Shown here: one piece after another, positions 33,031 through 41,619 of the stretch
Numbering within the stretch: position 1 is the stretch's first letter
Layout: each line of letters opens with the position of its first letter
Source: Fibrobacter sp.
GTDB taxonomy: Bacteria; Fibrobacterota; Fibrobacteria; Fibrobacterales; Fibrobacteraceae
Direction: 5' to 3'
Length of the DNA stretch: 64,000 nucleotides
NCBI GenBank assembly: GCA_017649565.1
Contig: JAGCGO010000042.1
Location: 1 to 64,000 of the forward strand
Translations under genes and position numbers: made by a program
Notes under the pieces: generated by a model
What the model was told of the DNA's origin: nothing
Databases searched by the model: none
The model's input: only the letters and a program-made list of their open reading frames with translations

Positions 33031-35250
33031 TTAACGTCCGCGACGGTGCGAACTGAACTGTACGGGGGAGGAATTCTTGTTCCCGCCCTTGTTCCCGCCG
33101 TTATAGCCGCCGTTATTGCGGTTATTGTTGCCGCGGTTCTTGAAATCACGGTTGTCGCGGTTGGCATGGAATTCGCGTCGCCCATCCTCGCGACGGCTAT
33201 CGTCCCGACGGCTATCCTCGCGGCGTCCTTCGTGCGGCTTGTTGCCGGATGCGTCGCCAAACTGTGCGGCACGGCGCTCCCTGCGGGCGGAATTTTCCCA
33301 GCGGCCTTTCTCTCCGACTTTCTTGGGCACGATGGTGCCGGAACGCTGTTCGCGCTTCTGCTGTTCGCGTTCGCGGTAGTCGGCGTTGCTTTCGCGTTCC
33401 TTGCTCGGGAAGAATTCCTTGCCTTCGGCCTTGGCGCTGCGGCTTAGAAGCAGTCGTCCGATCTTGCCGAGTTTCAAACGTTCGAGTGTCGCGCGGATTT
33501 GCGGACGGTTTTCAGGAATGTACCAGAAGAAGAATTGCCGCTGGCTCTTCTTTTGCTCCGGCGTCTTCGCCACGTAAAGCGGCTTCCCGTCGGGTGTCAT
33601 TTCGCTGTAGAACATCTCGGTCGCAATCGTCATGGGCGTCGGCGTAAAATCCTGCACCTGTTCCAGCTGGAACCCGAGTTGCTTTGTCTCGAGCGCAAGT
33701 TCGGCCATGTCGGCTTCGGTACAGCCGGGGTGGCTGCTGATGAAGTACGGGATAATCTGCTGGCGCTTGCCGATGCGCTTGCATTCGTCGTCGAAAAATT
33801 CCTTGAACTTGTGGAACAGCGTGAAGCTCGGTTTGCGCATGAGTTTGAGAACTTCGTCGCTCGTGTGTTCCGGTGCGACTTTCAGGCGACCGCTCACATG
33901 GTAGTCAATAAGCTCGCGGGCGTATTCCTCGTGGTCTTTGCGCAGTTCTGCATCGTCGGTTTCCTGCAGCAACATGTCGTAACGCACGCCGCTTCCGATA
34001 AACAGGTGCTTCACCTTCGGGTGGTTGCGCACTTCGCGGTAGAGTTCCAGGATTTCCTTGTGGTGCGTGTCCATGTTGTCGCAAATCTTGGGCGTAAGGC
34101 AACTGGGACGGGCGCACTTCTGGCAACGGCTCGGGTCGCGGCCGCGCATGTTGTACATGTTGGCGCTCGGGCCGCCCAGGTCGGTGATGGTGCCGGCGAA
34201 TCCTTCCATGTTCGTAATGATGTCCACTTCGCGCAATATGCTTTCGCGGCTACGGCTCGCGATGAACTTGCCCTGGTGCGCGTTGATGGCGCAGAAACTG
34301 CAACCGCCGAAACAGCCGCGGTGCGTGTTGATGCTGAACTTGATCATGTCGAACGCGGGCACGTTGCCACGCTTTTTGTAACGCGGGTGCGGTTCGCGTG
34401 CATAGGGGTATTCAAAACTTTCGTCGAGCTCGCCGTATTCAAGCGGGGGGTACGCAGGGTTGATGACGACCGTCTGTTCAGCGACGTCCTGCAATACGCG
34501 CCGTTGGAACCACTTGTTGCATTCGATGTCCACCTTGCGGCAGTTCTCGATCTGGTTCTTCTTGCTTGCGAGGCATTCCTCGTAGCTGGCGAGGCGCAGG
34601 TCTTCCCACTGGTTGCTCTTGGGCACGTTCCCCTTGGGCGCGAGGTAGGCCGTCTGCGGTATGGAATGCAAACTCGAGAACGGTACGCCCTTCTTTAACA
34701 GCCTGACCATCTCTTTCAGCGGCTTTTCGCCCATGCCGTAGACGAGAAGGTCGGCCTGCGTGTCGAACAAAATGCTCGGCTTGAGTTTGTCGCTCCAGTA
34801 GTCGTAATGCGTCACGCGGCGTAAACTCGACTCGAGCCCGCCGATCATCAGCGGCACGTCGGGATAGAGCTTCTTTAGAATCTTTGCGTAGGTGTACGTC
34901 GCGTAGTCGGGGCGGAAGCCGGCCTTGTTGCCCGGAGTGAAAGCGTCGTCGCTGCGCAGGCGCTTTGCCGCGGTGTAGTGGTTCACCATGGAATCCATCC
35001 CGCTCGAAATCGCGAAGAACATCCTGGGGGCGCCCAGTTTCTTGAAGTCGCGCAGGTCGTCGCGCCAGTTGGGTTGCGGGAGTATCGCTACGCGCAGTCC
35101 TTCATGTTCGAAAAGTCGGCCCACTACGGCATGCCCAAAACACGGGTGATCCACGTAGGCGTCCGCGCTTACGATAATCACGTCCACATAGTCCCAGCCG
35201 AGTTCGTCTAGGTCTTCCTTGCAAATGGGCAAAAAACGCGGGTCGTACAT
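33031..35250 (-). CDS. YgiQ family radical SAM protein
   Basis: A 739-residue radical-SAM protein of the YgiQ family, function unsettled. The N-terminus MYDPRFLPICKEDLDELGWDYVDVIIVSADAYVDHP and GGLESSLRRVTHYDYW are diagnostic. The [4Fe-4S] motif is GCFGGCSFCAINAHQG (CX3CX2C) near residue 320, with more cysteines in RDPSRCQKCARPSCLTPKICDN. The start is the ATG at 35250. The last 75 or so residues are a low-complexity tail of R, D, N and G with RRDDSRREDGRR-type repeats, which could bind nucleic acid and is unusual in length. It stands alone between a converging surface-protein gene and a divergent nitroreductase-like gene. Confidence 0.92.
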   Translation of the reverse strand: MYDPRFLPICKEDLDELGWDYVDVIIVSADAYVDHPCFGHAVVGRLFEHEGLRVAILPQPNWRDDLRDFKKLGAPRMFFAISSGMDSMVNHYTAAKRLRSDDAFTPGNKAGFRPDYATYTYAKILKKLYPDVPLMIGGLESSLRRVTHYDYWSDKLKPSILFDTQADLLVYGMGEKPLKEMVRLLKKGVPFSSLHSIPQTAYLAPKGNVPKSNQWEDLRLASYEECLASKKNQIENCRKVDIECNKWFQRRVLQDVAEQTVVINPAYPPLEYGELDESFEYPYAREPHPRYKKRGNVPAFDMIKFSINTHRGCFGGCSFCAINAHQGKFIASRSRESILREVDIITNMEGFAGTITDLGGPSANMYNMRGRDPSRCQKCARPSCLTPKICDNMDTHHKEILELYREVRNHPKVKHLFIGSGVRYDMLLQETDDAELRKDHEEYARELIDYHVSGRLKVAPEHTSDEVLKLMRKPSFTLFHKFKEFFDDECKRIGKRQQIIPYFISSHPGCTEADMAELALETKQLGFQLEQVQDFTPTPMTIATEMFYSEMTPDGKPLYVAKTPEQKKSQRQFFFWYIPENRPQIRATLERLKLGKIGRLLLSRSAKAEGKEFFPSKERESNADYREREQQKREQRSGTIVPKKVGEKGRWENSARRERRAAQFGDASGNKPHEGRREDSRRDDSRREDGRREFHANRDNRDFKNRGNNNRNNGGYNGGNKGGNKNSSPVQFSSHRRGR

Positions 35251-35305
35251 AATGAAGAAGATAGAAATTTTAAGCCACCCGTTATTAAAAAGTCTAAACC
35301 GAAGC

Positions 35306-35332
35306 ACGCGGGCCCCAAATGGGGGCGTTTTT
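35306..35332 (+). terminator. Hairpin with T-run in the nitroreductase-like gene leader
   Basis: ACGC-GGG-CCCC-AAAT-GGGG-GCGT followed by TTTTTG resembles an intrinsic terminator on the plus strand. No plus-strand gene lies directly upstream. It may attenuate the gene that starts at 35395 or end a short transcript. Confidence 0.4.
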
Positions 35333-35394
35333 GTTTTATGGCAGATGAAACGGAAATCGTTTTTTTGTATTTTCCATTGTAATTTGGGGGTTTT

Positions 35395-36030
35395 ATGAAA
35401 CTGAAATTATTGCCGATTCTGGCTCTAATGTTGCCTTTGGTTGCGCTTGCCGCTGAAGTGGGTGATGTAGTCAAGTTTGACGCTCCGCCGCAGAAGGTGG
35501 GCCGCGATATTATGCAGGCTTTTACGAACCGCAAGTCCAGTACGGGCTTTAGCGGTCGCCCGGTCCCGATGAAGGATCTCGGGAATGTCCTCTGGGCTGC
35601 CAACGGAATCAACCGTCCCGAATCGGGAATGCGTACTGCTCCGTCCGCCCTCAACAAGCAGGATATCGACCTTTACGTGTTCGACCAGAAAAGCGTCTAC
35701 AAGTATAATCCCAAGGACCATTCGATGAACCTCGTGGTGAAGGGCGACCACCGTTCGCTGTTTACCGAGCGCATGAAGACCCCGATAATCATCTTGTTGG
35801 TGAGTGATGTCTCTAAGTTTGCGGGCGGAATGGGCACGGAAGATGACCATCGTCGTATGGGCGCTTTCGATGCGGGTATCGTATCCCAGAACATTTCGCT
35901 GTACTGCTCTGCCTTGGGTATCGCAACGCGCGTGCGGGCGAGCATGGATGGCCCGGGCATCCAGAAACTGCTGGGTCTGAGCGAAAAGCAGATTCCGATG
36001 CTGAACCACGCTATCGGGTACAACAAGTAA
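35395..36030 (+). CDS. Exported nitroreductase/SagB-type family protein
   Basis: A 211-residue protein with a signal peptide (MKLKLLPILALMLPLVALA) followed by a nitroreductase-fold domain. The features are MQAFTNRKSSTGFSGRPVPMKDLGNVLWAANGINRP (the RRS-R motif for FMN phosphate), RTAPSALNKQDIDLYVF (the APSA-type loop), and ASMDGPGIQKLLGL near the end. Most nitroreductases are cytoplasmic FMN enzymes; an exported form is less common. The closest architecture is the SagB-type or Fibrobacter/Bacteroides secreted nitroreductase. The substrate is unknown. It lies 171 bp before the TIGR02147 gene, with a strong dyad between them. Confidence 0.82.
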   Translation: MKLKLLPILALMLPLVALAAEVGDVVKFDAPPQKVGRDIMQAFTNRKSSTGFSGRPVPMKDLGNVLWAANGINRPESGMRTAPSALNKQDIDLYVFDQKSVYKYNPKDHSMNLVVKGDHRSLFTERMKTPIIILLVSDVSKFAGGMGTEDDHRRMGAFDAGIVSQNISLYCSALGIATRVRASMDGPGIQKLLGLSEKQIPMLNHAIGYNK

Positions 36031-36074
36031 TCCCTGTGTACTAGAAAACATGGACTGGCGGCTTCCATCGTATC

Positions 36075-36101
36075 CCATATGAAACGCAGTGTTTCATATG
36101 G
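36075..36101. promoter_or_regulatory. Large inverted repeat upstream of the first TIGR02147 gene
   Basis: CCATATGAAAC-N5-GTTTCATATGG forms a perfect 11-bp dyad about 100 bp before the TIGR02147 start. There is no T-run after it, so an operator is more likely than a terminator, although it also follows the nitroreductase-like gene. Confidence 0.5.
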
Positions 36102-36201
36102 ATGTACAAAAGTTGATTTCTTGCCTAAAAATGTTGATTTTTGTGCAAAAAATGGGATTATTTGTTTCATGAATTAGATAAATTAAGGGAAAGGACTGAT
36201 T

Positions 36202-37032
36202 ATGAATCCGATTACCGACTATCAAGATTACCGACAGTATATGCGGGAATTCTACGAGGAACGCAAGAGGGTCTCCGATTTCTCGTGGCGCGAGTTCACC
36301 AAGCTTGCGGGTTTCTCGTCATCCGGCTACCTGAAGCTTGTCTGCGATGGCAAGACCCGTTTGAGCCGTGTTGGTGCGGTGAGGGTGGCGGGTGCCATGA
36401 ACCTTGCCGGTTACCAGGCTGAATATTTCAGCTTGATGGTGGATTTGTGCGAGGCGGCGAACGACGTGGTGCGTCTTCAGGTCTTTGAGCGGATGTGCTC
36501 CCTGGCAAAAAAGAACAAGGTGCATGTCGTGGGGGCGGAGGCTGTCGAGTATTTCGGATCGTGGGTGAACCCGGTGGTGCGCGAACTGGCACCGATCATG
36601 CCGGGGGCGAAACATTCCGAGATTGCCAAGAACTGTATGCCGGAGGCGACTGCGGGCGAGGTGCGCAATGCCCTGGAACTGATGCTTAGGCTCGGTCTCC
36701 TGGAAAAGGATCCTGCCGGAAATTATAGGCAGGTAAACCGCTGGCTTTCTAACGGGGGTGCCCCGTTAGCCATTTCGTTGCAGTCGATGCAAAAACAGTT
36801 CGCCCTGTTGGCTGCAGATGCTTTGGATACAATTCCGAAAGAGGACCGTAATGTTTCGGGACTCACGTTTGGAGCGGATGAAAAAACTTATGAGCGGATT
36901 GAGTTCGAGGTTAACAAGTTCCGCCGGACAATCATGGATATTATTTCGAAGGCAAAAAAATACGATAGGGTTTACCGATTGAACCTGCAACTTTTTCCGC
37001 TCAGTCGGAAGGGGGATTCTGAAAATGAATAA
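36202..37032 (+). CDS. TIGR02147 / DUF4423 family regulator-like protein (copy 1)
   Basis: A 276-residue soluble protein of the TIGR02147 family. The N-terminus NPITDYQDYRQYMREFYEERKR and SWREFTKLAGFSSSGYLKLVCDGKTRLS (about 28-56) form a helix-turn-helix-like module. The middle (about 95-175) is helical. The DUF4423 C-terminus carries the pattern RNVSGLTFGADEKTYERIEFEVNKFRR and ends RVYRLNLQLFPLSRKG. The overall layout suggests a DNA-binding transcriptional regulator, which is not proven here. The gene overlaps the start of a lipoprotein gene by 8 bp. The same arrangement recurs at 46088-48135. Confidence 0.88.
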   Translation: MNPITDYQDYRQYMREFYEERKRVSDFSWREFTKLAGFSSSGYLKLVCDGKTRLSRVGAVRVAGAMNLAGYQAEYFSLMVDLCEAANDVVRLQVFERMCSLAKKNKVHVVGAEAVEYFGSWVNPVVRELAPIMPGAKHSEIAKNCMPEATAGEVRNALELMLRLGLLEKDPAGNYRQVNRWLSNGGAPLAISLQSMQKQFALLAADALDTIPKEDRNVSGLTFGADEKTYERIEFEVNKFRRTIMDIISKAKKYDRVYRLNLQLFPLSRKGDSENE

Positions 37033-38050
37033 GGAAGTTATAAAGAAAAATCTCTTGCTGGCGGTGTTCTGCTTCCTTGCCATGGCGGGGTGTAGCGGCT
37101 ATACCGAGGATTGGGTCGCGGCTGAACAGCCTCCGGAAGAACCGATGAATTCTCCCTATCAAAAAGCATGCGTGGCGCAGAGTGGGAAGATCCTGGCGGG
37201 TGAAACAGACGATTCCCTTGTCTTTGTTTTCAATAACAGTGGCGAATGCCCCCATGACGAGGCTTTGGACAAGTGGGATGCGAACTTCTTCTTTGCCGAT
37301 ACGGTGAAGGCTGCGTATAGCCTTAGCGGGGATACTTTGTCGCTATCGTTCGACAGGGGTTCCGAAAAGGGAGAAGTCACGATCATGCTTGTCGCGGAGA
37401 GTAAGCTGAACGGCTGCCTGCTCATTGGCGCTAACGGTTGCGACCGTATGAAGACGGGTGCCGGCCGGTTGGATGGTGAATGGAAATTCCTGCCATGCGC
37501 ATACATAAACGGTGAACGGAACTGCGAAAATAGCGGACGTGATCGGTTTATGGGCTTTGATGTGGAATCATGGAATGACGACGCATATTTGAACTACCGA
37601 GTTGAAAACTATTACTCCAGTGCAATCATGGTGCAGTCGGGCGTGGCGCAAGTAGATGTAAATACGGATTCCATTTTCTTTGAGTTTGTGACAGCTGCGG
37701 ACCCGAGTGATGAGAATATCCTTTTTGATGATAATGCGAGGGCTGCGTATAGCTTTAGCGGGGATACCTTGCTGCTGTCGTTCAATGTAGGGCACAAAGA
37801 TGGGAAAGTCACGATGATGCTGATTCCTAACAGTCAAGTGAATGGCTGTATAGACATGAATCCTCACAAACAACAGATAGTGGACTGCTCATCGGATATT
37901 GGCGAATTAACTCGGGAATGGAAAATTTTGCCGTGTACTTACGTAGACGACACTATGTCCTGCGAGGGCGACGACCATGAACGCTTCCTTGGCATCCTCG
38001 TGGATGCATGGGAAGGCCGCCTGGTGGTGAGTTATAAAAAAGAACCCTAA
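37025..38050 (+). CDS. Lipoprotein coupled to TIGR02147 copy 1
   Basis: A 341-residue lipoprotein with signal and lipobox LLAVFCFLAMAGC (Cys about 23). The mature part is an internal duplication. The first copy (about 90-185) and second copy (about 230-330) share AAYSxSGDTLxLSF, KxGxVTxML, NGC and EWKxLPCxYxxxxxxCE patterns, with paired cysteines that may form disulfides. It starts inside the 3' end of the TIGR02147 gene (ATGAATAA overlap), so it is translationally coupled. I know no named family. It is probably a surface or periplasmic sensor or binding protein partnered with the regulator. Confidence 0.78.
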   Translation: MNKEVIKKNLLLAVFCFLAMAGCSGYTEDWVAAEQPPEEPMNSPYQKACVAQSGKILAGETDDSLVFVFNNSGECPHDEALDKWDANFFFADTVKAAYSLSGDTLSLSFDRGSEKGEVTIMLVAESKLNGCLLIGANGCDRMKTGAGRLDGEWKFLPCAYINGERNCENSGRDRFMGFDVESWNDDAYLNYRVENYYSSAIMVQSGVAQVDVNTDSIFFEFVTAADPSDENILFDDNARAAYSFSGDTLLLSFNVGHKDGKVTMMLIPNSQVNGCIDMNPHKQQIVDCSSDIGELTREWKILPCTYVDDTMSCEGDDHERFLGILVDAWEGRLVVSYKKEP

Positions 38051-38058
38051 GTTGGTCT

Positions 38059-38081
38059 AGCGGGAATTTAATTGTCCCGCT
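38059..38081. terminator. Hairpin between converging lipoprotein and queH genes
   Basis: AGCGGGA and TCCCGCT pair around a 9-base loop between the two converging genes. It contains the queH stop codon and has no long T-run, so efficiency is uncertain. Confidence 0.4.
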
Positions 38082-38727
38082 TATCTGCTTCGCGCTTCGA
38101 GTACACGCATCCGCAGTAGTTCTGCCTGTATAGGTTGTATTCTGCGGAAAGCTGTATGGAACGCTTGTAGCCACCCTTTTTCTTGAAATCGCTCGGGAGC
38201 CGCTTGATTCCGTAGATGTCGCACTGCTCCTGTGCCACCTCGTTGAGCACCTGGGCGTTTTTCATGGGGCTGATGGTGAGCGTGGTCGTGAAATAGTCGG
38301 CGCCGAGTTCCTTGGCGAGCCTGGCCGATTCGGCGAGGCGAAGCTCGAAGCATTTGCGGCAGCGCTTTCCACCCTCGGGCTCGTTTTCGAGGCCGCGCAC
38401 GGCGTCGTAGAACTTCTTGGGGTCGTATTCGCCTTCGATAAGGGTGACCGGGTGCTTTGTCTTGAATTCCGCGACGAAACGCTTAATTTCTGCGACGCGG
38501 TGCCGGTACTCCTCGTCGGGGGCGATGTTTGGGTTATAGTAGAAAAGCGTAATCCTGAAATACTGCGACAAGTATTCGATGGTGTAGCTGCTGCACGGCG
38601 CGCAGCAGGCGTGGAGCAGCAGGTGCGGCACCTCGCCGGTGCGTTCTAGCCTGCGGATGATGCGGTCAAGGTCCACCTGGAAGTTGTGCTTCGGCGCCAC
38701 CGATTGAATGTCGTTCTTGGTGTCCAT
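38068..38727 (-). CDS. queH: Epoxyqueuosine reductase QueH
   Basis: A 219-residue member of the QueH (former DUF208) family, the non-cobalamin enzyme that reduces epoxyqueuosine to queuosine in tRNA. It has the conserved cysteine sets LLLHACCAPCSSY (about 37-49), GGKRCRKCFELRL (about 120-132) and the C-terminal NYCGCVYSKRE, together with TTTLTISPMKN. These cysteines bind an iron-sulfur cluster. It is the likely biochemical partner of the VUT transporter at 5468-6220. It lies 27 bp downstream of a small membrane protein gene on the same strand. Confidence 0.92.
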   Translation of the reverse strand: MDTKNDIQSVAPKHNFQVDLDRIIRRLERTGEVPHLLLHACCAPCSSYTIEYLSQYFRITLFYYNPNIAPDEEYRHRVAEIKRFVAEFKTKHPVTLIEGEYDPKKFYDAVRGLENEPEGGKRCRKCFELRLAESARLAKELGADYFTTTLTISPMKNAQVLNEVAQEQCDIYGIKRLPSDFKKKGGYKRSIQLSAEYNLYRQNYCGCVYSKREADKRDN

Positions 38728-38754
38728 AGGTTCGAGATGCGAGGTCCGAGCCTC

Positions 38755-39138
38755 TTAATACAAAGTCCAGAATGCCACTATCCAGAAGCATATCGTAGTG
38801 GCGATGGCGAAGATCCCCATGACGGCACGTTCCTTTTGGCTCGTGCTGAACAGTACGGTCGCCGTGTAGAACGTGAGGTACAGTGCAAAGAAAAAGCAGA
38901 AAATTCGCGTAATCATGTAGGGGATGATTTCCGGTAGCACGCGGCCTGCGCTGAGCAGGATGAACAGGGCTACGAACTGCATTACGGTGGGGACGATAAA
39001 GGCCCTGCGGATCTCTTTAGGAACGACCTTGTGCTTGGCGTTCATGGCGTATTCGCCGAGGGGTGCGCCTAGCCCGAGGGCGATATTGAGCGCGATGGAG
39101 GGTAGAAACGTTATTGCGCCTATGATTGCTGCGATCAT
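38755..39138 (-). CDS. Small integral membrane protein of unknown function
   Basis: A 127-residue protein with four likely transmembrane helices (about 2-22, 48-66, 72-92 and 103-125) and a short cytoplasmic loop NAKHKVVPKEIRRAF. No signal, motif or named family is recognised. The start is taken as the ATG at 39138; a TTG start 27 bp further upstream would add nine residues (MARFFSFGN). It is cotranscribed with queH. A helper role for queuosine chemistry is only a guess from position. Confidence 0.65.
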   Translation of the reverse strand: MIAAIIGAITFLPSIALNIALGLGAPLGEYAMNAKHKVVPKEIRRAFIVPTVMQFVALFILLSAGRVLPEIIPYMITRIFCFFFALYLTFYTATVLFSTSQKERAVMGIFAIATTICFWIVAFWTLY

Positions 39139-39162
39139 ATTGCCAAAACTAAAAAAACGGGC

Positions 39163-39205
39163 CAAAAAAAATGACGCTTCCAGGTAAAGGAGGGACCTGA
39201 AAGCG
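39163..39205 (-). terminator. Terminator for the outer-membrane protein gene
   Basis: Read on the minus strand, CGCTT-T-CAGGT-N9-ACCTG-G-AAGCG forms a 10-bp stem with one mismatch, followed by ATTTTTTTT. It ends the transcript of the gene at 39328-40770. A 12-bp palindrome (GCGCAATTGCGC, 39246-39257) lies between. Confidence 0.7.
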
Positions 39206-39327
39206 CCTTAGGGAAGTATGCTGATGATAAATTAGATATCTCGGGGCGCAATTGCGCACTTTGGGGATGATTTTCTGTATACAGGTGTAACCGGTGCGCC
39301 GGAGGCGTTTTTTTGGCGAAATTTGGC

Positions 39328-40770
39328 TTAGAACAAGATTTTTGCCTGGACGTGGGCCCTCGATGGGTGCATCTTGGTTACACGGGTTTGCTTGAAATCG
39401 ACGACGAGGGTGCACTGGAGCCAATTTGAGCTTATCTTGGATTCGTTTCGCAGGGTGATGGCCTCTTGCGGGGTGCCCTTGGGCAGTATTACTGCCATAC
39501 GGAAGCGGTTTTGCGGCATTTCTGCGTAGGCGATGCCCGCTTCGAGGCGTGGCGGACCGAAATGTTTCCGTTCTCCGCTTTCGTGGCTGTATTTTGTTTT
39601 GGCGCTTGCGTCAAATGTGAATGTTTTTTCAGTGCCGTGCTGGGATGTTGTCTTGGCGGATAGGAGGTCCTGTGTGCAGTGCGCTGCCGCGTCCAGGCAG
39701 GTGACGCTGAATTTCGTGTGGAAGGCGTTGGGACCGGTTTCTGCGGACATCTTGAACCGGGCCCTTATCGTGTCGGCGTCGATGGGGGCGAAAAGGCTTG
39801 CGGTGGTGCCGAACTTTGTCCGGAAATCCCCGGTCCCTGCGATGGCGATGTTCTGCGAGGCCCATAGCTTGTTCTTGAGGATGGTGGAACTCAGTCGGGA
39901 ATAGTCGGGGACTTGAGTGTCGTGAAAGTAGGCCGTAGTGTTCCAGGAAATGGTGTAGTCGCGTTGACGTTCCCGTGCCTGTTTGGTCGTTTCCCGTGAA
40001 TGTATTTGCGCTTTGACGATAGGGGCTGCTTGGTGCATCTGGTACCAGGCTGCAATGCTTGCTTCGTCGGTGCTGGCTTGGAAGACCACTGAATTTTCTC
40101 TACCGATGTTCCAGTAGGTCGTTGCAATGCTGTTCTTGCCGTAGGTGAATTCGGTGTGCGCGCTTTTGGCTAATGATGTGTCGAGCGAGCCGCCGAGGCG
40201 AAAGTGCCCTAGCGGGAAAAGGGCAACTGTTCCCATGAGTGTATCCATGGGGATTTGGCTGTGGAACTCGCGTGTCGATATGTCGCCGAAATGCGCTTCG
40301 TAGCCTTGTGTACGGTAGGTGAGCAGGTCCTGTGATCCCAGGCGGAGCGTGTACCGGTAGAATGCAACCTGCAGTTCCTTACGGTCGCTTACGCGGTGCC
40401 CCGTGGAGTCGATACGCGTTTTCCAGAGGACAAAACCGTGCGGTTGCAGTTCGGCTCCGTTGTTGGCGGCTTTGTTTGCGCTTTTTCCCGTGGATTTTTT
40501 CCTTGCCGTCTTTTTCTTTGGCTGGGGCGCCTCCGTGTCGGCGCAGACTTCCTGTGCGTAGACTTCCGCCAGTGCGCACGCTTCCTGTGTGTTTCCCTCT
40601 TCGAGTAGGTTCAGGATGTCTTCGGCTTCGTCTTGCGAGATGATGCCGTTGTCCCACCAGTCGAATACGTCGGCTTCTTCGATGCTTGCTGCCAGGGTAT
40701 GGCAAAATCCGATAGCAAAAAGGACGGCTGTGAGGATTGTAGTTTGCCGGTGTCGGATGTCGTGTTTCAA
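39328..40770 (-). CDS. Exported protein, probable outer-membrane barrel
   Basis: A 480-residue exported protein. The signal peptide (about 1-28, ending TLAAS) is followed by a small helical segment (ADVFDWWDNGIISQDEAEDILNLLEEGNTQEACALAE, about 33-70) that resembles a helix-hairpin-helix or EF-hand-like unit. A Lys/Ala-rich linker (KKKTARKKSTGKSANKAANN, about 83-103) then leads into a long alternating beta-strand region to the end. The frequent short strands and polar turns fit a beta-barrel, and the last residues VHVQAKILF-like end in an aromatic. No named family is recognised. Confidence 0.68.
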   Translation of the reverse strand: MKHDIRHRQTTILTAVLFAIGFCHTLAASIEEADVFDWWDNGIISQDEAEDILNLLEEGNTQEACALAEVYAQEVCADTEAPQPKKKTARKKSTGKSANKAANNGAELQPHGFVLWKTRIDSTGHRVSDRKELQVAFYRYTLRLGSQDLLTYRTQGYEAHFGDISTREFHSQIPMDTLMGTVALFPLGHFRLGGSLDTSLAKSAHTEFTYGKNSIATTYWNIGRENSVVFQASTDEASIAAWYQMHQAAPIVKAQIHSRETTKQARERQRDYTISWNTTAYFHDTQVPDYSRLSSTILKNKLWASQNIAIAGTGDFRTKFGTTASLFAPIDADTIRARFKMSAETGPNAFHTKFSVTCLDAAAHCTQDLLSAKTTSQHGTEKTFTFDASAKTKYSHESGERKHFGPPRLEAGIAYAEMPQNRFRMAVILPKGTPQEAITLRNESKISSNWLQCTLVVDFKQTRVTKMHPSRAHVQAKILF

Positions 40771-40849
40771 TTTCGGGTCTCCTGTTTATATAGACATGCG
40801 AAATCCGAATTTTTTCCGATGCGCTACGTTCTTTTTCTATTTTTTACAT

Positions 40850-41614
40850 ATGGCAAAATCTTCCTGGTCAAAAAAAGGGCCCGCTCGTGGGGCCAGTGCG
40901 TTGGGGAAGGACTTTGTTCCGCACATGAAGGCTCCGCGCACGGAATTCCCCTTGTTCAACGGCAAGCGCGTCACCCCGTCCTTGGCGGGGCTGGACAAGT
41001 TGCTGCATTATTACGGCGTGGAACTCCAGGGCAAGACTTTGGAACAGATTTGGGAATTTCACCAGCTGTTGCGCGCGAACAATGACGACCAGGATTTGAC
41101 GCGTCTCAATGCTTTCGAGACAATGGTGGAACGCCATTATGCGGACTGTACGCTTATCAACGCGTTTGTTCCCGAGTGGCCCGCCCGCATGATCGACGTG
41201 GGTAGCGGAGCCGGGTTCCCGGGCGTCCCGCTGAAACTCGTCAATCCTCAGATTCGCCTTACTTTGTGCGAGCCGCGCCCGAACCGCATCAACTTCTTGA
41301 ACATGGTCATCGAGAAGATGGGGCTGAAGGGAATCGACGTGTTCGGGCACAAGGTGACAAGCCGGAGCATGACACTCCCCGTGGACGGCGTTATCAGCCG
41401 TGCGTTCGAGTGGATGGAAAAGACTTTGCCGCGACTGGCCAATTCACTGAAGGTCGGTGGCCGTGTATACTTTATGAAGGGCCCTGCCGTAGCCGACGAA
41501 CTCAAGGTGTTCCACCCCGAGGACTTCGGATACAAGATTGTTGGCGAGCATTTTTACACGATTCCCAATAGCACGCAGGAACGTGCCCTGATTATCCTGG
41601 AACGTGTGGAGTAG
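40850..41614 (+). CDS. rsmG: 16S rRNA (guanine527-N7)-methyltransferase RsmG
   Basis: A 254-residue methyltransferase that modifies G527 of 16S rRNA. Signatures are LTRLNAFETMVERHYADCTL (a variant of the NLTai-HfxDSL motif), the SAM site RMIDVGSGAGFPGVPLKLVNP (about 114-134), and VISRAFEWMEKTL. The N-terminus has an extra basic segment (MAKSSWSKKGPARGASALG) before the family core. The start is the ATG at 40850; earlier in-frame starts fall inside the divergent gene. A hairpin- and repeat-rich spacer follows. Confidence 0.92.
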   Translation: MAKSSWSKKGPARGASALGKDFVPHMKAPRTEFPLFNGKRVTPSLAGLDKLLHYYGVELQGKTLEQIWEFHQLLRANNDDQDLTRLNAFETMVERHYADCTLINAFVPEWPARMIDVGSGAGFPGVPLKLVNPQIRLTLCEPRPNRINFLNMVIEKMGLKGIDVFGHKVTSRSMTLPVDGVISRAFEWMEKTLPRLANSLKVGGRVYFMKGPAVADELKVFHPEDFGYKIVGEHFYTIPNSTQERALIILERVE

Positions 41615-41619
41615 AGTCA

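Noticed and set aside
39175..39315. Possible plus-strand structured RNA in the gap after the small membrane protein gene
   Set aside because: The main hairpin with its T-run reads correctly on the minus strand as the terminator of the gene at 39328-40770. The plus-strand CGCC-GGA-GGCG with T7 is only 4 bp, and no promoter precedes it.
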